A stretch of 64,000 nt of DNA from Heterodera schachtii (taxonomy: Eukaryota > Nematoda > Chromadorea > Rhabditida > Heteroderidae), in NCBI GenBank assembly GCA_023374025.1, contig SIJG01000013.1, forward strand, positions 1,855,198 through 1,919,197, written 5' to 3'. This document shows positions 1 through 10,824 of the stretch, piece after piece. Within the stretch, counting starts at the first letter, position 1. Each line of letters starts with the position of its first letter. The translations under genes were made by a program, and so were the position numbers. Below the pieces are notes generated by a model. That model did not search any database and was not told where the DNA came from. It was given only the letters and a program-made list of their open reading frames with translations.

Positions 1-82
1 GTCGTTTGCAGTTCAAAGACACGCGAAACGAACATCGAAAAAGCGGTCGAAGTGATCAGAGAAATGGACTGACAAAGTGACG

Positions 83-211
83 ATGGTGGAAAAAGCAAAC
101 GAAGCGACGGAAAAGGACAAAGCGGCGAAAGCATTGGCGGACGATGAACGGAAGGAAGCGGCACACTCCGACGGGCAAATGGGTGACAACGGCACAAATG
201 AAATGCCATAA
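83..211 (+). CDS. Possible C-terminal exon of a charged protein (partial)
   Basis: The plus strand reads an open frame from an in-frame stop at about position 50 to a TAA at 209-211. From the ATG at 83 it gives 42 residues rich in Lys, Glu, Ala and Asp (starting MVEKANEATEKDKAAK), which would suit a charged helix. Base composition is clearly more GC-rich and codon-like than the AT-rich DNA that follows. The exon could begin earlier, for example after an acceptor-like 'tttgcag' at the left edge, with the rest of the gene outside the window. I do not recognise the protein. It could equally be a chance open frame, since the opposite strand is also open here. Confidence 0.3.
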   Translation: MVEKANEATEKDKAAKALADDERKEAAHSDGQMGDNGTNEMP

Positions 212-385
212 AAAAGCGAAGGGTTGATTAATTGGAGCTTAATAATTCTGCCCCATAATTGATCACTTAATTTTGTTGTCTCGCATTTGATCTAATCCCT
301 TTAAAATATGAATAGAATTTTGTTGTTGAAAGGATTGTTGGGAATTAGACACCAAAAATAAAATTTTAATTTTTAATCTCTTACT

Positions 386-437
386 TGAGAGAGAGAGGGA
401 GAGAGAGAGAGGGAAGAGAGAGATAGAGAGAGAGAGA

Positions 438-503
<66 letters not shown>

Positions 504-515
504 GAGAGGAGAGAG

Positions 516-548
<33 letters not shown>
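386..548. repeat. (GA)n microsatellite
   Basis: About 160 bases of almost pure GA dinucleotides, broken only by occasional GG or GAT steps. The long Leu/Ser open frames on the minus strand here are artefacts of the repeat. Confidence 0.95.
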
Positions 549-554
<6 letters not shown>

Positions 555-1084
555 AGGCAGACACTTTTAACATTTTTCAAAGTTGTGAATATTCTGAAAT
601 TTTTAGTAATTTTTATGAACAGTGAGGACAAACGACAAATTTACGGTAGATTTTGTCAATTGTATTGGACGACAATTCACACGACAGAGACAAGCGACAT
701 AATTTTTTGTAGTAACGACAAATTCGGACACAACTGCCAAATTTGTCGTTCGTAATTGTGATTGGCCCGTGATCCTGCGGATTTAATCCCGCAAAATCCG
801 CACTTTCCAAAAAAGCAGGATTGTCGAGTTGGATCCCGCAAAATCGCGCGCGGGATCTCGTCCTCGGGCTCTAATGGAATGAGCATTAGTATTTTTTAGA
901 AGTGCATTTTTGTTGATAGTATATTTTTTGCAAGACATATAATTTAAAACTTTTCCAGATAGTTTATTACAGTGTCTTTGCAGTACCGTTATATGCAGAA
1001 AACTAAAGCCATTTGTATGTAAATTGATAAACCCAAATTATACGGATTAATTTTGGTTAACTTTTCGGGCATTCATTCATTTTT
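549..1084. other. Gene-free stretch with the right end of a foldback-type element
   Basis: No gene seen. Bases about 620-760 hold several 'acgaca'/'tgtcgt' words in both orientations. Bases 770-873 are rich in 'gatcccgc'-type words and end in gggctcta at 873. That is the mirror image of the TAGAGC start seen in the foldback elements elsewhere in the window, so this may be a lone right end. From 873 to 1084 the DNA is plain AT-rich sequence up to the stop codon of the decarboxylase gene. Confidence 0.5.
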
Positions 1085-4000
1085 TCACAAATCTTCTCCC
1101 AATGTGACAATTTCGTTGATCAAAAAGTCCAAATCGATCTCCTAAATTAGTTTTTTTTTAATAGTTTCAATCCATTTATTAGTGTTAATTTGATTTACTC
1201 GAATTGCCGGGTTGGAAATGATCATTCGGAAGAAGTTCGGACGTTGTTTGTCAGGTTGGTAGCCAACCTAAGAAAATTTTGAAGGATTATTTTCACGAAT
1301 TCGATTCTTTCATGAAACCTAATCCAAAATGAACTATCAAGAGTTCGAGATTTTGAGAAAAAAAAAACCTGGACCTGGTACTATGTAGAGTGGATGAGGC
1401 TCTAGCTCAAGAATTTTTCCAAAGTTTTGAAATAAAAGTATCCGGCGGAACAAATTTTTGAAAATTTTTTAAAGGGTTTGGTTCTGCCTGGGAAAAATTA
1501 AGTTAATTTAGTAAGTCTTTGTACATTTTTTCAATTTTGGAGCAATAGCTGAGATTTTGAACAGATTTTCTTAACAAATTTCATTAAAAATCCCAAAAAA
1601 AATTTCACGGCGGCGCCTATCGGCACCTCCGGCCCCCAAAAACTCCTTATTTCTCTTAAAAAATAGACTCAAAATCATAAAAATAGTTCATTTGGACAAT
1701 CTGTTAAATTTTAAAATTTTTCCCGACGGCGCCTGTCGATGCCTTCCCCCAAAGTAACGAATAAGAAACGATTTAAATTTTAAATCCGAAAACGAAGACC
1801 AAAAGAAAATTTAAAATTTTATCGAAAACGAAACGAAAAGTTGAAATTTTTAAATCTTAAAACGAAGCTAAAATTTTCTGGCGAACAAACGAAAAAACGA
1901 CAACGAAACAAAAAAATTGCCGTAAACGACGAAACTATTGAAAACGAAATTTCGAGAAGCCCTGAGGACCAAAGCACAACTTAACGATTACCTTATTAAT
2001 TTATTTTCGGTCAAATTAATTTTGGAAAGTTTTTTGTTTTAAAATTATTCAATTTAATTTAAAATTTTATGAATGTTTCAACCATTGTTGTGCCACGTTC
2101 CATCATTCGCGCTTTGATTTTTGGTGCCACCTTTAAAGAAAATTATAAAATAAAAAATAAAACAAAATCACTTTTTTACCTTCTCCAAACGCGCCATCTT
2201 TTCTTTGTTGTCAATTTGTTTACGTAAGCTTGGCGGAATGTACCAGAAGCAAATGTTTAAGAATTCGGGCTAAATTTAACGATTTTCATTTTTTTAAAGT
2301 GTTGGATAATCACTTCGTCCAGCACCATTTCAAAGCCTTCAGTGCGTTTGATTTTATCAGTAAAATATTTGGCAAGGTCCTAAAAATGGTAATAATTAAA
2401 ATTAATTTAATTTTTAATTCGTTGTTACCATAAGTTGGTTAATTTGAAGTCGATAACCTTCCATCCCCTTAATAAATGTTATTTTTTGTTTTTAAAGATA
2501 AGGAAATCAAAAAAGAGACTTTGGAACGCCACATAAGCCACAACTGAAATAGTAATTAAATAATATTAGTGAAATTAGTTGAAATTTAGCGCTAATCCAC
2601 CTTGAAAATGTCGTTGTGTCGCCCTAAATATAAACAGTTATTGAAAACCAATTAATTTTAATAATTTTAATTTTTCAATTTTTGACTTAATAAATTTGCT
2701 TGTTTTCAGTAGGTAAATAATTTATATTACAGTATAAAGTACCGTACCACATTGCATCGCCTTGTCCCCGGTATCGTAGCTGACATCATACGGTTTGTCC
2801 TGTTGGAACAGATAATCAGCTGACATTTGATTGGTTTGGAAGAGAAGTCCCTGTAGAAAGAGTTAAACTTCGTATTCTATTTATTATTTTAAATTAAAAA
2901 AAAATTTAATTTAATTTAAAAAAAAATAATATTTTTTTTCCGTATTTTGACCTCTTTTCGGACAAAACAGGCACTGCACTGCAACGGCGCACCCATCAAT
3001 TTGTGTGGGTTCCATGTGACCTGAAAATTGCAAATTATATTTTATGAAAACAAATTGATAATTTATTTTATTTTTAATTAAAATTAATAAAAAATTATTA
3101 AAATATAAAAATGATTTTTCTTTTCTTCTACCGAATCAGCCTTCTCAATTCCAGCCAATTTATGACGATGTTCAGGGCTCAACAGCAGTCCACCTCCCCA
3201 AGCAGCCTTAAAATTATGCATTTTAAATATGACGAACAAAGGATACGGTAACAAAGTATTTTCACCAATACGTTAATTAAAACATGAGAAAAAGAGGAAA
3301 ATAAAATGTCAAAAAAAAAGGGAAAAAAATTGTATAAAATTAATTAAAAATTTTTGCTATTCATCAATAAATTTCTTTAAATTGTTACGTCAACATGCAG
3401 CCAAAGCTTATGGCGCGTGCAAACTGTCAGCAATTTGCGGGATCGGGTCCCAAGCACTGAATTGGAAAACAATTAATTGTTTTATTTATTTTTGGACTTT
3501 GTTTGCTTTCTTACCCGTACACAGTTGTACCTTAAAATAAATGAAAATGTTTAACATTTTATAAATATATTTTTACCTTCCGTTGCACAAACAAAAAATG
3601 GGTGAAGACCCTAAAAAAGAATATTAAAAAATTCTTAATTTATTTCTCAATAAATATATTTATTTTTATTGGTTATTCATATCCCCTTTTCTTCAAATAA
3701 AATTTTTTTGTTAAAAGTGAAAATTATTTAAAAAATTTATACATTTTGAAACCAAAATATAGAATTATACGACTATTTTTTGAAAAATTCCCGTCATAAT
3801 GTTAATCAAATTGACATTTTTAATAAGGAAATACTTTTAAACCTTTTTTGAATAATTAACAAAAAAAAATTAAGCACCTCATCTTTGCATTTAATTATGC
3901 ATTCTTCCAACGCCTCAGGGTTCATCCGGGCCTGACTGTCCACGGGAATATTAAAACTGAAAAAAGTGTTTTTTGTTTACAGAGATAAAAAAGTAAAAAA

Positions 4001-6294
4001 GATAAAAGTGTATTAATATTATTTATTTTGAAAACAAGCGAAGAATTTATTCTTAAGAAGGAAATTCATTTTTCAAGAGTTTGTAATTTACCATAAATTG
4101 ATAAAGTTTAATAATATAAACCGGGATTATCTATATTTTTAAGGTAAATAAAATATGGGACAAAAGCACTGAGCCAAAACACACAAAATCACTTTGTAGC
4201 TTTTTCTTAGGCGCTGAAACTATAGAAAAACCAAAAATATGCAGCAGCAACGCATTTAAACCCTTTTTTGAAACCGTTCAATGCCGGAAAATGAATAAAT
4301 ATGGCACTCCTAACTTTTAAAACGGTTAAACCCGGACAAATTTGTTATCATTCGAAAAACAATTTTACCAATTGTCTGCGCCAATGCCGAGCACAGCTGC
4401 GGCACTTTTGATGGAATAATGACTCTGAACAATGAATTAATTAATTTACTCTATTTTATTAATTTCTATACTGTTATAATCCCACAAAATTGATAATTGC
4501 TTATTTTTGCATAAAATAATGCCGAAATCCTCCCACATCTTCGGAGGTGAAGCAGCAAAGGGTGGGCAATCCGGCTGTCATGCCGAGCGGCTTCGCACGC
4601 GGAAAATGGAAGTGGCGTGCCGCGTTCATCGCGTACATATTTGCGATGGCACCGCCGGGCGAAAAGATGGCATCACCGCCCCCCTGCCAGCCGATCAGTT
4701 CCACCTGAATTGATCATTGATTAGCCTTGAGAAATTCTCCAATCAGACCCTTGAATAATCAATAAATGTTTAAATTGGTTAAAAAAATATTAAAATTACC
4801 ATTCTCTTCGTAACTTCTTTCTCCATCAGACTGAACACAGGTGCAATTTCGTAGGTGAACCTTAATTTTGAATGCCATCATTTGAATGTATTAAAGAACG
4901 AAAACGACTTTATCTCTCTCTTCACAGAGAATTTTAGTGATAATTATTCAAATTTATAAAAAAAAAATACTGTAAAAATAAATGGATGATCACACATTTT
5001 TTTATCTTTATTTTTCATAAATAAAAAAAAATATTATCGTACATATTCGTGTTGCATGTTGCCGTGAGCCATTCGCCTGCCATTGCCACAATGTCCAATC
5101 CGCATGAAATTTGGTTAAAGAAGCGCGGATGTCCTTTGGGTAAAATTTTTTTTAAATATAATTTATTTATAAATAAAAATTAATTTAAAATTTTAGTCTG
5201 AAAATGATGAAAAAATAATATTCTAATTATAGTTTAAGAATCAACAATATTATTTTTTCCGTTTCCCAATTTTAACATAATTTAAAATGGATCACCTGTA
5301 CGCACACCATAGCGCAGCACTTCGCAACAAGACTAAACTTTTGAATTTTGGAAATGCCAAAATTTTGAAAATTCTTTGCCTTTAAAAGTTCGCCCAGTTT
5401 CATTGGTTCTGTTGGAATGTGCAGGTCAATGAGTTGTGCCATTTGTTCGGGTTGGTGAAAATCAAGCACTAAATCATTTTAAATTAATTTAAATAAATAA
5501 AATAGATTAGCAAAAAAACAAATTGGCACCAATTTGACCTTTCGTGGAACGGTCGTTCTCTTCCCGGATGTAATTGAGCAAAACTTGGTGCATTGCCTCC
5601 AAGAATTGCTGAGTGTTGTCCCATCCAGTCAGATTATGTGGAAGCAAATCTTTGAAGCAATTTTCATTCAAAATTATAATTTCAATTAAAAAATTAATGA
5701 ATTCTCTCGCGTCAGGATCAGTCAGCTGGGGACAACTCAGCTGACAGATAACTCAGCTGATGGGAGAATTCGGCTGATGGACAACTCAGCTTTACAAGAA
5801 CTTACAATAATTATATAAATAAAATAAAATAATTAAATAAACTAAAAATATTTTTTAATCTTTGTTGAAATAAACCATTAATTTTTTTATCTAACTGTTT
5901 CATTCGGGTGTGATAACAACTCGTACAAAGACAACTCCTACAATGGCGTAGGCTTAGGCCTAAATTTTAGGCTAGGCCTAGACTTAGGCTTTATTTTGTA
6001 AAATTTTTTATTCTACGGCTGATTTGTCCGTCAGCCGAATTGTCCCATCAGATGTTGTGCGTCAGTCCAGAAGCCAATTCTCTTATTAGTAAGTTGAAGT
6101 TTTACCAATTCAACTTTTTATTTTCAAAAATTCCTCTTTTTAAGATTTCTTATGGCTTATTTAGAAATTTGGTGCTTTTCATTTTAAAATTAATTATTGA
6201 GCCAACCGGTTGCTTTCAAATCGGTCATTTCCTTCTCCGGCTCCGTTGGTCCGTTGGTCATTCGCTGTTCGTCCTGCTGTTCTTGTCCCACCAT
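1085..6294 (-). CDS. unc-25: Glutamate decarboxylase (GABA synthesis), 23 exons, one frameshift
   Basis: PLP-dependent glutamate decarboxylase, which makes GABA from glutamate; in nematodes the unc-25 product acts in GABA neurons. Exons: 6294-6207, 5649-5539, 5468-5380, 5332-5296, 5133-5043, 4860-4800, 4704-4537, 4424-4369, 3956-3878, 3610-3577, 3530-3515, 3456-3389, 3206-3132, 3020-2952, 2850-2748, 2623-2601, 2543-2520, 2467-2429, 2379-2314, 2269-2180, 2130-2083, 1267-1199, 1141-1085. Phases agree throughout. Length after correcting the frame is 519 residues, near the family's usual 500. Family landmarks: [43 protein letters not shown] (about 168-184), HVDAAWGGG (about 297), WNPHK with the cofactor lysine (about 331), [19 protein letters not shown] and a C-terminal GEDL. 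Exon 12 has one extra base, so the literal frame stops early. One intron (5379-5333) is GC-AG. Intron 1 contains a foldback element. Confidence 0.93.
1600..1760. repeat. Two copies of the GGCGCC palindromic repeat in a decarboxylase intron
   Basis: Two segments of the type 'cggcggcgcctatcggcacc' sit at about 1607-1632 and 1724-1750, each followed by a purine- or C-rich tail, and alternate with an 'aaaatttt ... gttaa' spacer. Both lie in the 815-base intron between exons 21 and 22. The same unit occurs at least fifteen times in the window, including about 13080, 13205, 21590, 25070, 25245, 27560, 33035, 33170, 33320, 44820, 49985, 62135, 62860 and 63810. Confidence 0.75.
3515..3530 (-). other. 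unc-25: 16-base micro-exon of the decarboxylase gene
   Basis: This exon carries 16 bases and encodes only TTVYG, part of the conserved 'GTTVYGAFDP' segment next to the cofactor pocket. It is flanked by 'aag' and 'gtaag' splice signals and fits in phase with both neighbours. It is well below the length gene predictors usually accept. Confidence 0.85.
4140..4362. repeat. Dispersed repeat inside a decarboxylase intron
   Basis: Lies within the 4368-3957 intron. It resembles one half of the long-inverted-repeat element at 45716-46258. Both share a run like cttaggcgctga/cttaggtgctaa, then an 'aaagcgtttaaaccgg'-like stretch and 'aaacccggacaaatttg'. Probably an old, incomplete copy. Confidence 0.5.
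5333..5379 (-). other. unc-25: GC-AG intron, 47 bases
   Basis: The donor reads aaag|gcaaag and the acceptor gtttag. No GT lies at the join, and the spliced product [19 protein letters not shown] aligns with the GAD family without gaps (compare the family pattern L..IL.DCRDTLKYGVRTG). Splicing must use a GC donor, or the exon would shift frame. Confidence 0.85.
5711..6068. mobile_element. Foldback (MITE-like) element in intron 1 of the decarboxylase
   Basis: The left arm (about 5711-5793) has repeated 'aactcagctgat' words and 'gatgggagaattcggctga'. The right arm (about 6013-6068) reads the mirror image, 'gtcagccgaattgtcccatc'. Between them is an AT-rich core with a palindromic run of gcctaggcc/taggcctaa words at 5948-6000. 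The same core type recurs at 11816-11915 and about 60030-60090. No coding capacity, so it would be non-autonomous. Confidence 0.7.
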
Positions 6295-6662
6295 TTTGTT
6301 GTTGTCAATTGATTCTTTATGCTCCTTAAATTTCATTAAAAGTATAATCTATATATTATGAACACATAAATAATGAATTTAAAAGGAATATAATCAAGCA
6401 AAAAATAGCATAAAAATTACGATTGGTCTCATGGTAGGCTTTGGAGGCACAAAAATTTAGGAATTTTGGTCTTATTAAATTTACGGAAAACAAAATCCAG
6501 CCCAAATCCTTGGAAGTTAAAAATGGGAGTTTTAAAAATTCTTATATTTTTCAAAAAATGACTTTTATTAGAATTTTAAAACGCTTTTAGAAAGACTCAT
6601 TTCTTTATTTTTACCAGTTATTATAATTAATTTGACCTCTACTGGTTTTACTTTGTGCTTAC

Positions 6663-6822
6663 GGCTAGCAGCACTTTGTGCTGAGGTTCTGCCAAATGCC
6701 GCTTTTGAAGCGTGCCGTCGCCTTTTATTTGGTTGATCCCCTTCAAAGCGGCGCCGTTTTTCCGTCTCTTTGGCCGTGCCGCCAATTCGAATGCCTCTCC
6801 TCGTGCCATCATTCTTCATCAT
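6663..6822 (-). CDS. Possible basic exon upstream of the decarboxylase
   Basis: An open frame from ATG at 6822 encodes a very basic peptide with two RRR clusters (…EKRRRFEGDQPNKRRRH…) and runs into a good donor, agcc|gtaagc, at 6663/6662. If spliced to an acceptor 'ataaag' at about 6313 it would enter the decarboxylase frame and add an arginine-rich N-terminal extension. That join is open but unsupported. It may instead be the first exon of another gene, or GC-rich promoter DNA read by chance. Confidence 0.25.
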
Positions 6823-8218
6823 TGCCCCACTATCTCACTCTTTTTTGTTCTCTTCGTCCTTTTGGCACGGTAGGGAGGCGGGGCAGTAAGGGGCGGGGGA
6901 AACGTTATGTTAATCGCGGCTAAAGAAAAACTCTTCAAAATTATGAGGGGTTTTGGATGGGAGAGGCGGACAAATCAGTTCCGCCAACTCCGTCCCGACC
7001 AAATTTTAGGACTGAAAATTCATTTGCGTGGCTTCGACATTGAATTCAAAGCTTGGCCAGGACGGAAACGGCGGGACGGAGTTGGCCCGTCAGGGCGGAG
7101 CGGCGGCACACAAAATTATTATCATCTTCCTCGTCATTATTGCAAATTCCCTCATTAAACACTCAATCCCCGTCCTGGCCCCGGCCCATTCTCCGTTTTG
7201 GGCACACTTTTGCTTAGCCAAACAAAAAAGAGCAATGAGGGCATTATTCAAAGATGGGCTTGTGATGGAAATGGATGGGAAGTGAAGGGTTGGCACAATA
7301 CAAAGGCTAAAACTGAAGGATTTATTTTTATAAGTGTGCCATGCCATTCTGAATTCTTTTCTTTTTTATGAATTGTGCCATTCTGTTTCTGGGTGACGTA
7401 AATGATGATGGATGGACTAAAAATGAGTGAGTGCCATTTGCTCTTATGAGAATAAAGATGCGTCTCCGGCTTAAATATTTTGGCAAATTTTGACCGTAGG
7501 CCTTTGGGGTAAGGAAATAATTTTGAGAAATTTAAATGTTATTAGAAATGAAATCAAATAATTTCTCCAATTACTGGTTTAAATAAATAAGGATACGATT
7601 CTTTTGTAAATATGAAAAAATTTGTTTGTCAAAAAGTTATCCATCAATCATTTTTTGACTAATTAACTTTTCACTTAATATAATTTTTGCTCCAAAATAT
7701 CATGGTTAAGGAATGGGCTAAAGAATTGGTGGAAATTAAAGAACGGATTAATTCACCAAAGAAAACCTTGAAATGTATTTTGGTCTGCCAATGTGAGAAG
7801 AAAAATTGATTTATTACTTTGTGCAACGTTTGATTTGGATAGCAATTAATGGATGCCAAATCTTAAGGAAAAGTTTAAATAAGTATTTGGGTAACAAAGA
7901 AGGAAGTAATTAGCGCGTCATTATGGAAGTAAACAGCGTTAATGAATTATTATTCATTTTGCACGGTTAGTGTAATTAAATAATTTGGCGTTCAAGGTTA
8001 AAAAAATATTCTCTCACTCTCTCTCTCTCTGTGAGTGAAATATTGATATAATAAATAATTGTAAAGTTTGTTATAAAAGAAAAATTTTTAATTTTCAAAA
8101 TTAATTTCCAAAAAATTTTGTCTAATTAATATTTTTGCAATGAAAAAATTAAAATTTATTTATCCACATAAAGAAATAAATTATAAGAAAACGCATTGGA
8201 CTTTGATTTCGTTAATGC
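6823..8218. other. Intergenic; GC-rich 6830-7290, then AT-rich
   Basis: Bases 6830-7290 are clearly more GC-rich than their surroundings. Overlapping open frames occur on both strands, but none has family features or good splice structure. I read this as promoter or 5' sequence between the decarboxylase and its neighbour. From 7300 to 8218 the DNA is AT-rich, with a short CT run near 8015, and I see no gene. Confidence 0.5.
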
Positions 8219-9208
8219 TTATCCCGTTAATATTGGTGGCTGGCCATAGGGAAGTTGACCTTGACCATATGGAAATGGGCCATGGCATAATCCGCATGAT
8301 TGGCTGCATACTTGGGCTACTGACTTTAAAATACAAATTCTTTTTTAAATTAATTATTTTTTCATTATTCGAAAAAATGAAAAAAAAAACCTAAAAATTA
8401 TTCATACTACAAAGAAAACAAGTAAACCGATTATTTATTAAAGTTTAAAAAAAAAATTAAGAATTTTCGGCAAAAGTCATGGCCAATTCCATAAAATCAG
8501 AATTTTTAATGTTAAAAAGTAACAATTTATAATATTTGTTCTCCAAGAAACCAACCGGAACATTGCAATGTGTGACAAAATTGAGGCAAGACTCTTCCAA
8601 ATCAAAGCAAGGCGGCACTTAAAATAAAAAAGCTATTTGTAATAATAAAAGGATGATCAGTCTTTGCCTCCACCACCGCCAAAAATTGAGCCGATTTGTC
8701 CATGATGCCAAGCGGGAAGAGGGAAGCCAGAGGCTAAAAAAAAGAAAATTAATTGGGTAAAGTCAAAACGCAGCCAAACCATATCCGAATGGCAAATCCA
8801 TTTCTTGGCCTAAAATAAAATTATCATGGAACCACATAAATTTAAATTGATTCAAATGAAAAATAATTAGTCAACTCATTAATAATCACTTACAACAAAT
8901 CCCATTTATACAACGCTCGTGTGGGTCGATACAAACGTGAAGGGTTGCGCATGCTAAAAAATGCGAAAAATTAAAAAAACATATTAAAATTTTGAAGCTA
9001 AACGAACCCCCATCCGCAAAGAGACCGGGAGGACAGTTGCCTTGGTTATTACAAATTCTGTTTAATTGATTTAATTTTATTTGAATAATAAACCGTAGGA
9101 CTGTCCCGGGCCGACACCCGGCAAAAAAGGCGAAGGCATTTGCAAGGCAATGGCGAACAGAGAAAAAAGGGAAAAAAGCAGTGAATTCGAAGGCATTTTT
9201 AGTTGCAT
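8219..9208 (-). CDS. Secreted cysteine-rich protein with a C-terminal ShKT-like domain, 7 exons
   Basis: Exons 9208-9094, 9040-9008, 8953-8894, 8809-8780, 8733-8677, 8617-8552, 8319-8219 give 153 residues with matching phases. The N-terminus is a signal peptide (MQLKMPSNSLLFSLFSLFAI). A first module (about 40-72) holds six cysteines: NCPPGLFADGACATLHVC, then CINGICC. After a Gly/Pro-rich linker, residues 102-132 match the ShKT pattern: C-F-D-x4-C, a third Cys, then CSQSCGLC, the typical C-x3-C-x2-C end. The tail is PYGQ-rich. ShKT domains are common in nematode secreted proteins, often beside enzymes or as channel-toxin-like folds; the target here is unknown. The donor of exon 5 (8677 or 8674) and the junction of exons 6 and 7 have close alternatives that leave the frame open. 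ATG at 9196 is an alternative start. Confidence 0.8.
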
Positions 9209-10744
9209 AATTTAATACAATTTTCTGATGAAAATTTTTGTAATTTTAAAAATATAAATATTTTATGGTGGTCAAATTCAAAAGTCCCTTATCCTTTATA
9301 TCACCCTCCCAAAAAGTGAGTTGATTGTTTTTTCGAGGTTTTTATGTGTCGTCAATATTTTTTTTAAGTTTTAAAATTTCATGAATTGTTCGGAAGTAAG
9401 GACGGGGAATTGCTGTAGTTTTTAAGAAACAACTAACAATTGATGGCACAATTGCTATTGGCCTAAATTCTTTCTCTACGAAATTAATTTTGAAAAAATT
9501 GTAAATTGAATACAATTAAATATTTTAACAAAAAATTACATAAATTTCTAAAGGGCGATTTTCAAGCACATTCTTGAATTCAAGTAAAGTTTTAGTGTTT
9601 TCATGCAAGTGCCCTATTTTCAAGAAAGGGCGTCCGTTTTTCGCCAAAAAATGACTATTTTTGCCATTTATTCCCCATTTTCAAGCATGTGGTAAAATGG
9701 TTGTCCGGCGATTAAAATTTAAAAAAATTGCACATTTTTCTTGAATGGTAATTTGCTTAGCATTCATACAGAAAGGGAGAAGAGTAAGTCAACTCAATGC
9801 TAGCAAATCTCGGTAATTGAGCCTCTTTTATGAGCATATGTTATGTGTGTATTAATGTTTATTGTTGGCTTTGGCTTTGTTTTTTGGTGTCTTAAAATTG
9901 TAAAATTCAAAAATTACAAATTTCTCCTCACACGGAATGGCGCGGACGGCGCCGCTGCAAAGTGTGCACAGCCGACTCTCTCTCCCCCCCCCCCCCCCCC
10001 CCCGGCGACATTTGGCCCCGTCCACCGGCGCACGGCTAATTATTTACGCTTGTTAAAAATAAACAAAAAAAAAATTGGCTAAACGAGGTGCTGACCTGTG
10101 CACATTATTTTAGACAATGAATGTGCATGGTCATTGTTTTGGCACTACGATTTTTGGACAAAAATGCTTTTAAAATATTAATATGCTTAAAAGTCACAAA
10201 TTGAGCCAAAGAGTAACGGCATAAGAAAGTGAAAATTTGTTAAAAATTTAATACTGTTAAATTTATATTTATATATATCATCATAAATTTCATACAGAAT
10301 ATGTAAATTTTAGAAAGTTTTAGGAAAGTTAATAAATTTTTCAGCTAATAAAATTATTTTTTATTTCTTTTCAATTAATTAAACACAAAAGGCACCCAAA
10401 ATGGCAAAGAAAAGGCAATTTATTTTTGGAATAATAAAAATTCATTCCCATGTTCTGTCATTCATTCATTGTCTGTTTACATTCCAATTAATTAAATGTT
10501 GGCGCGCAAATGGCATTCATCTGCCAAAATAGGCCATAATTATTCGAAAGCAAATGCCAACAAAAGTCAAATTGTTCGCCGTGGGCACAAATGTTTCTTT
10601 AGGCCATAGATTGCTGTGGTTTTTCCACATTTGGCCAAAAGATCACCGTTATGCTATTAATGTTGTTCTGTTTCTAGAAATGCCATGGCAAAAGAAATGC
10701 CAAATGCTTGGAATGCTTTTCACATGCCACCGCAATCGGTTGCA
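9209..10744. other. Intergenic, AT-rich, with one C-run
   Basis: No gene seen. A degenerate dispersed repeat at about 9560-9710 shares words with sequence near 44755 ('tttttcgccaaaaa', 'atggtaaaatgg'). A run of about 18 C lies at 9985-10002. The DNA from 10380 to 10740 precedes the TATA box of the next gene and repeats 'aaatgcca' words in both orientations, which may be part of its promoter. Confidence 0.5.
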
Positions 10745-10783
10745 TATAAATACGTCGGACGGAGACAGCCAAACAAATCATTC
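10745..10783 (+). promoter_or_regulatory. TATA box and initiator of the small secreted peptide gene
   Basis: TATAAATA at 10745-10752 is followed by an initiator-like TCATTC at 10778-10783. A start at the A of 10780 lies about 30 bases beyond the TATA box and leaves a 45-base leader before the ATG at 10825. Confidence 0.6.
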
Positions 10784-10824
10784 TGACTCAAAATTTGAAA
10801 AACTTTTCTTTCCTAAAACCAAAA

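Noticed and set aside
263..631. Long Ser/Leu open frame on the minus strand
   Set aside because: It is only the translation of the GA microsatellite.
4507..4713. Plus-strand open frame over the decarboxylase exon
   Set aside because: It is the antisense shadow of the conserved FSPGGA exon (4704-4537).
8140..8394. Plus-strand open frame with a hydrophobic stretch
   Set aside because: It is antisense to the last exon of the ShKT gene, whose reading has the cysteine pattern and PYGQ repeats.
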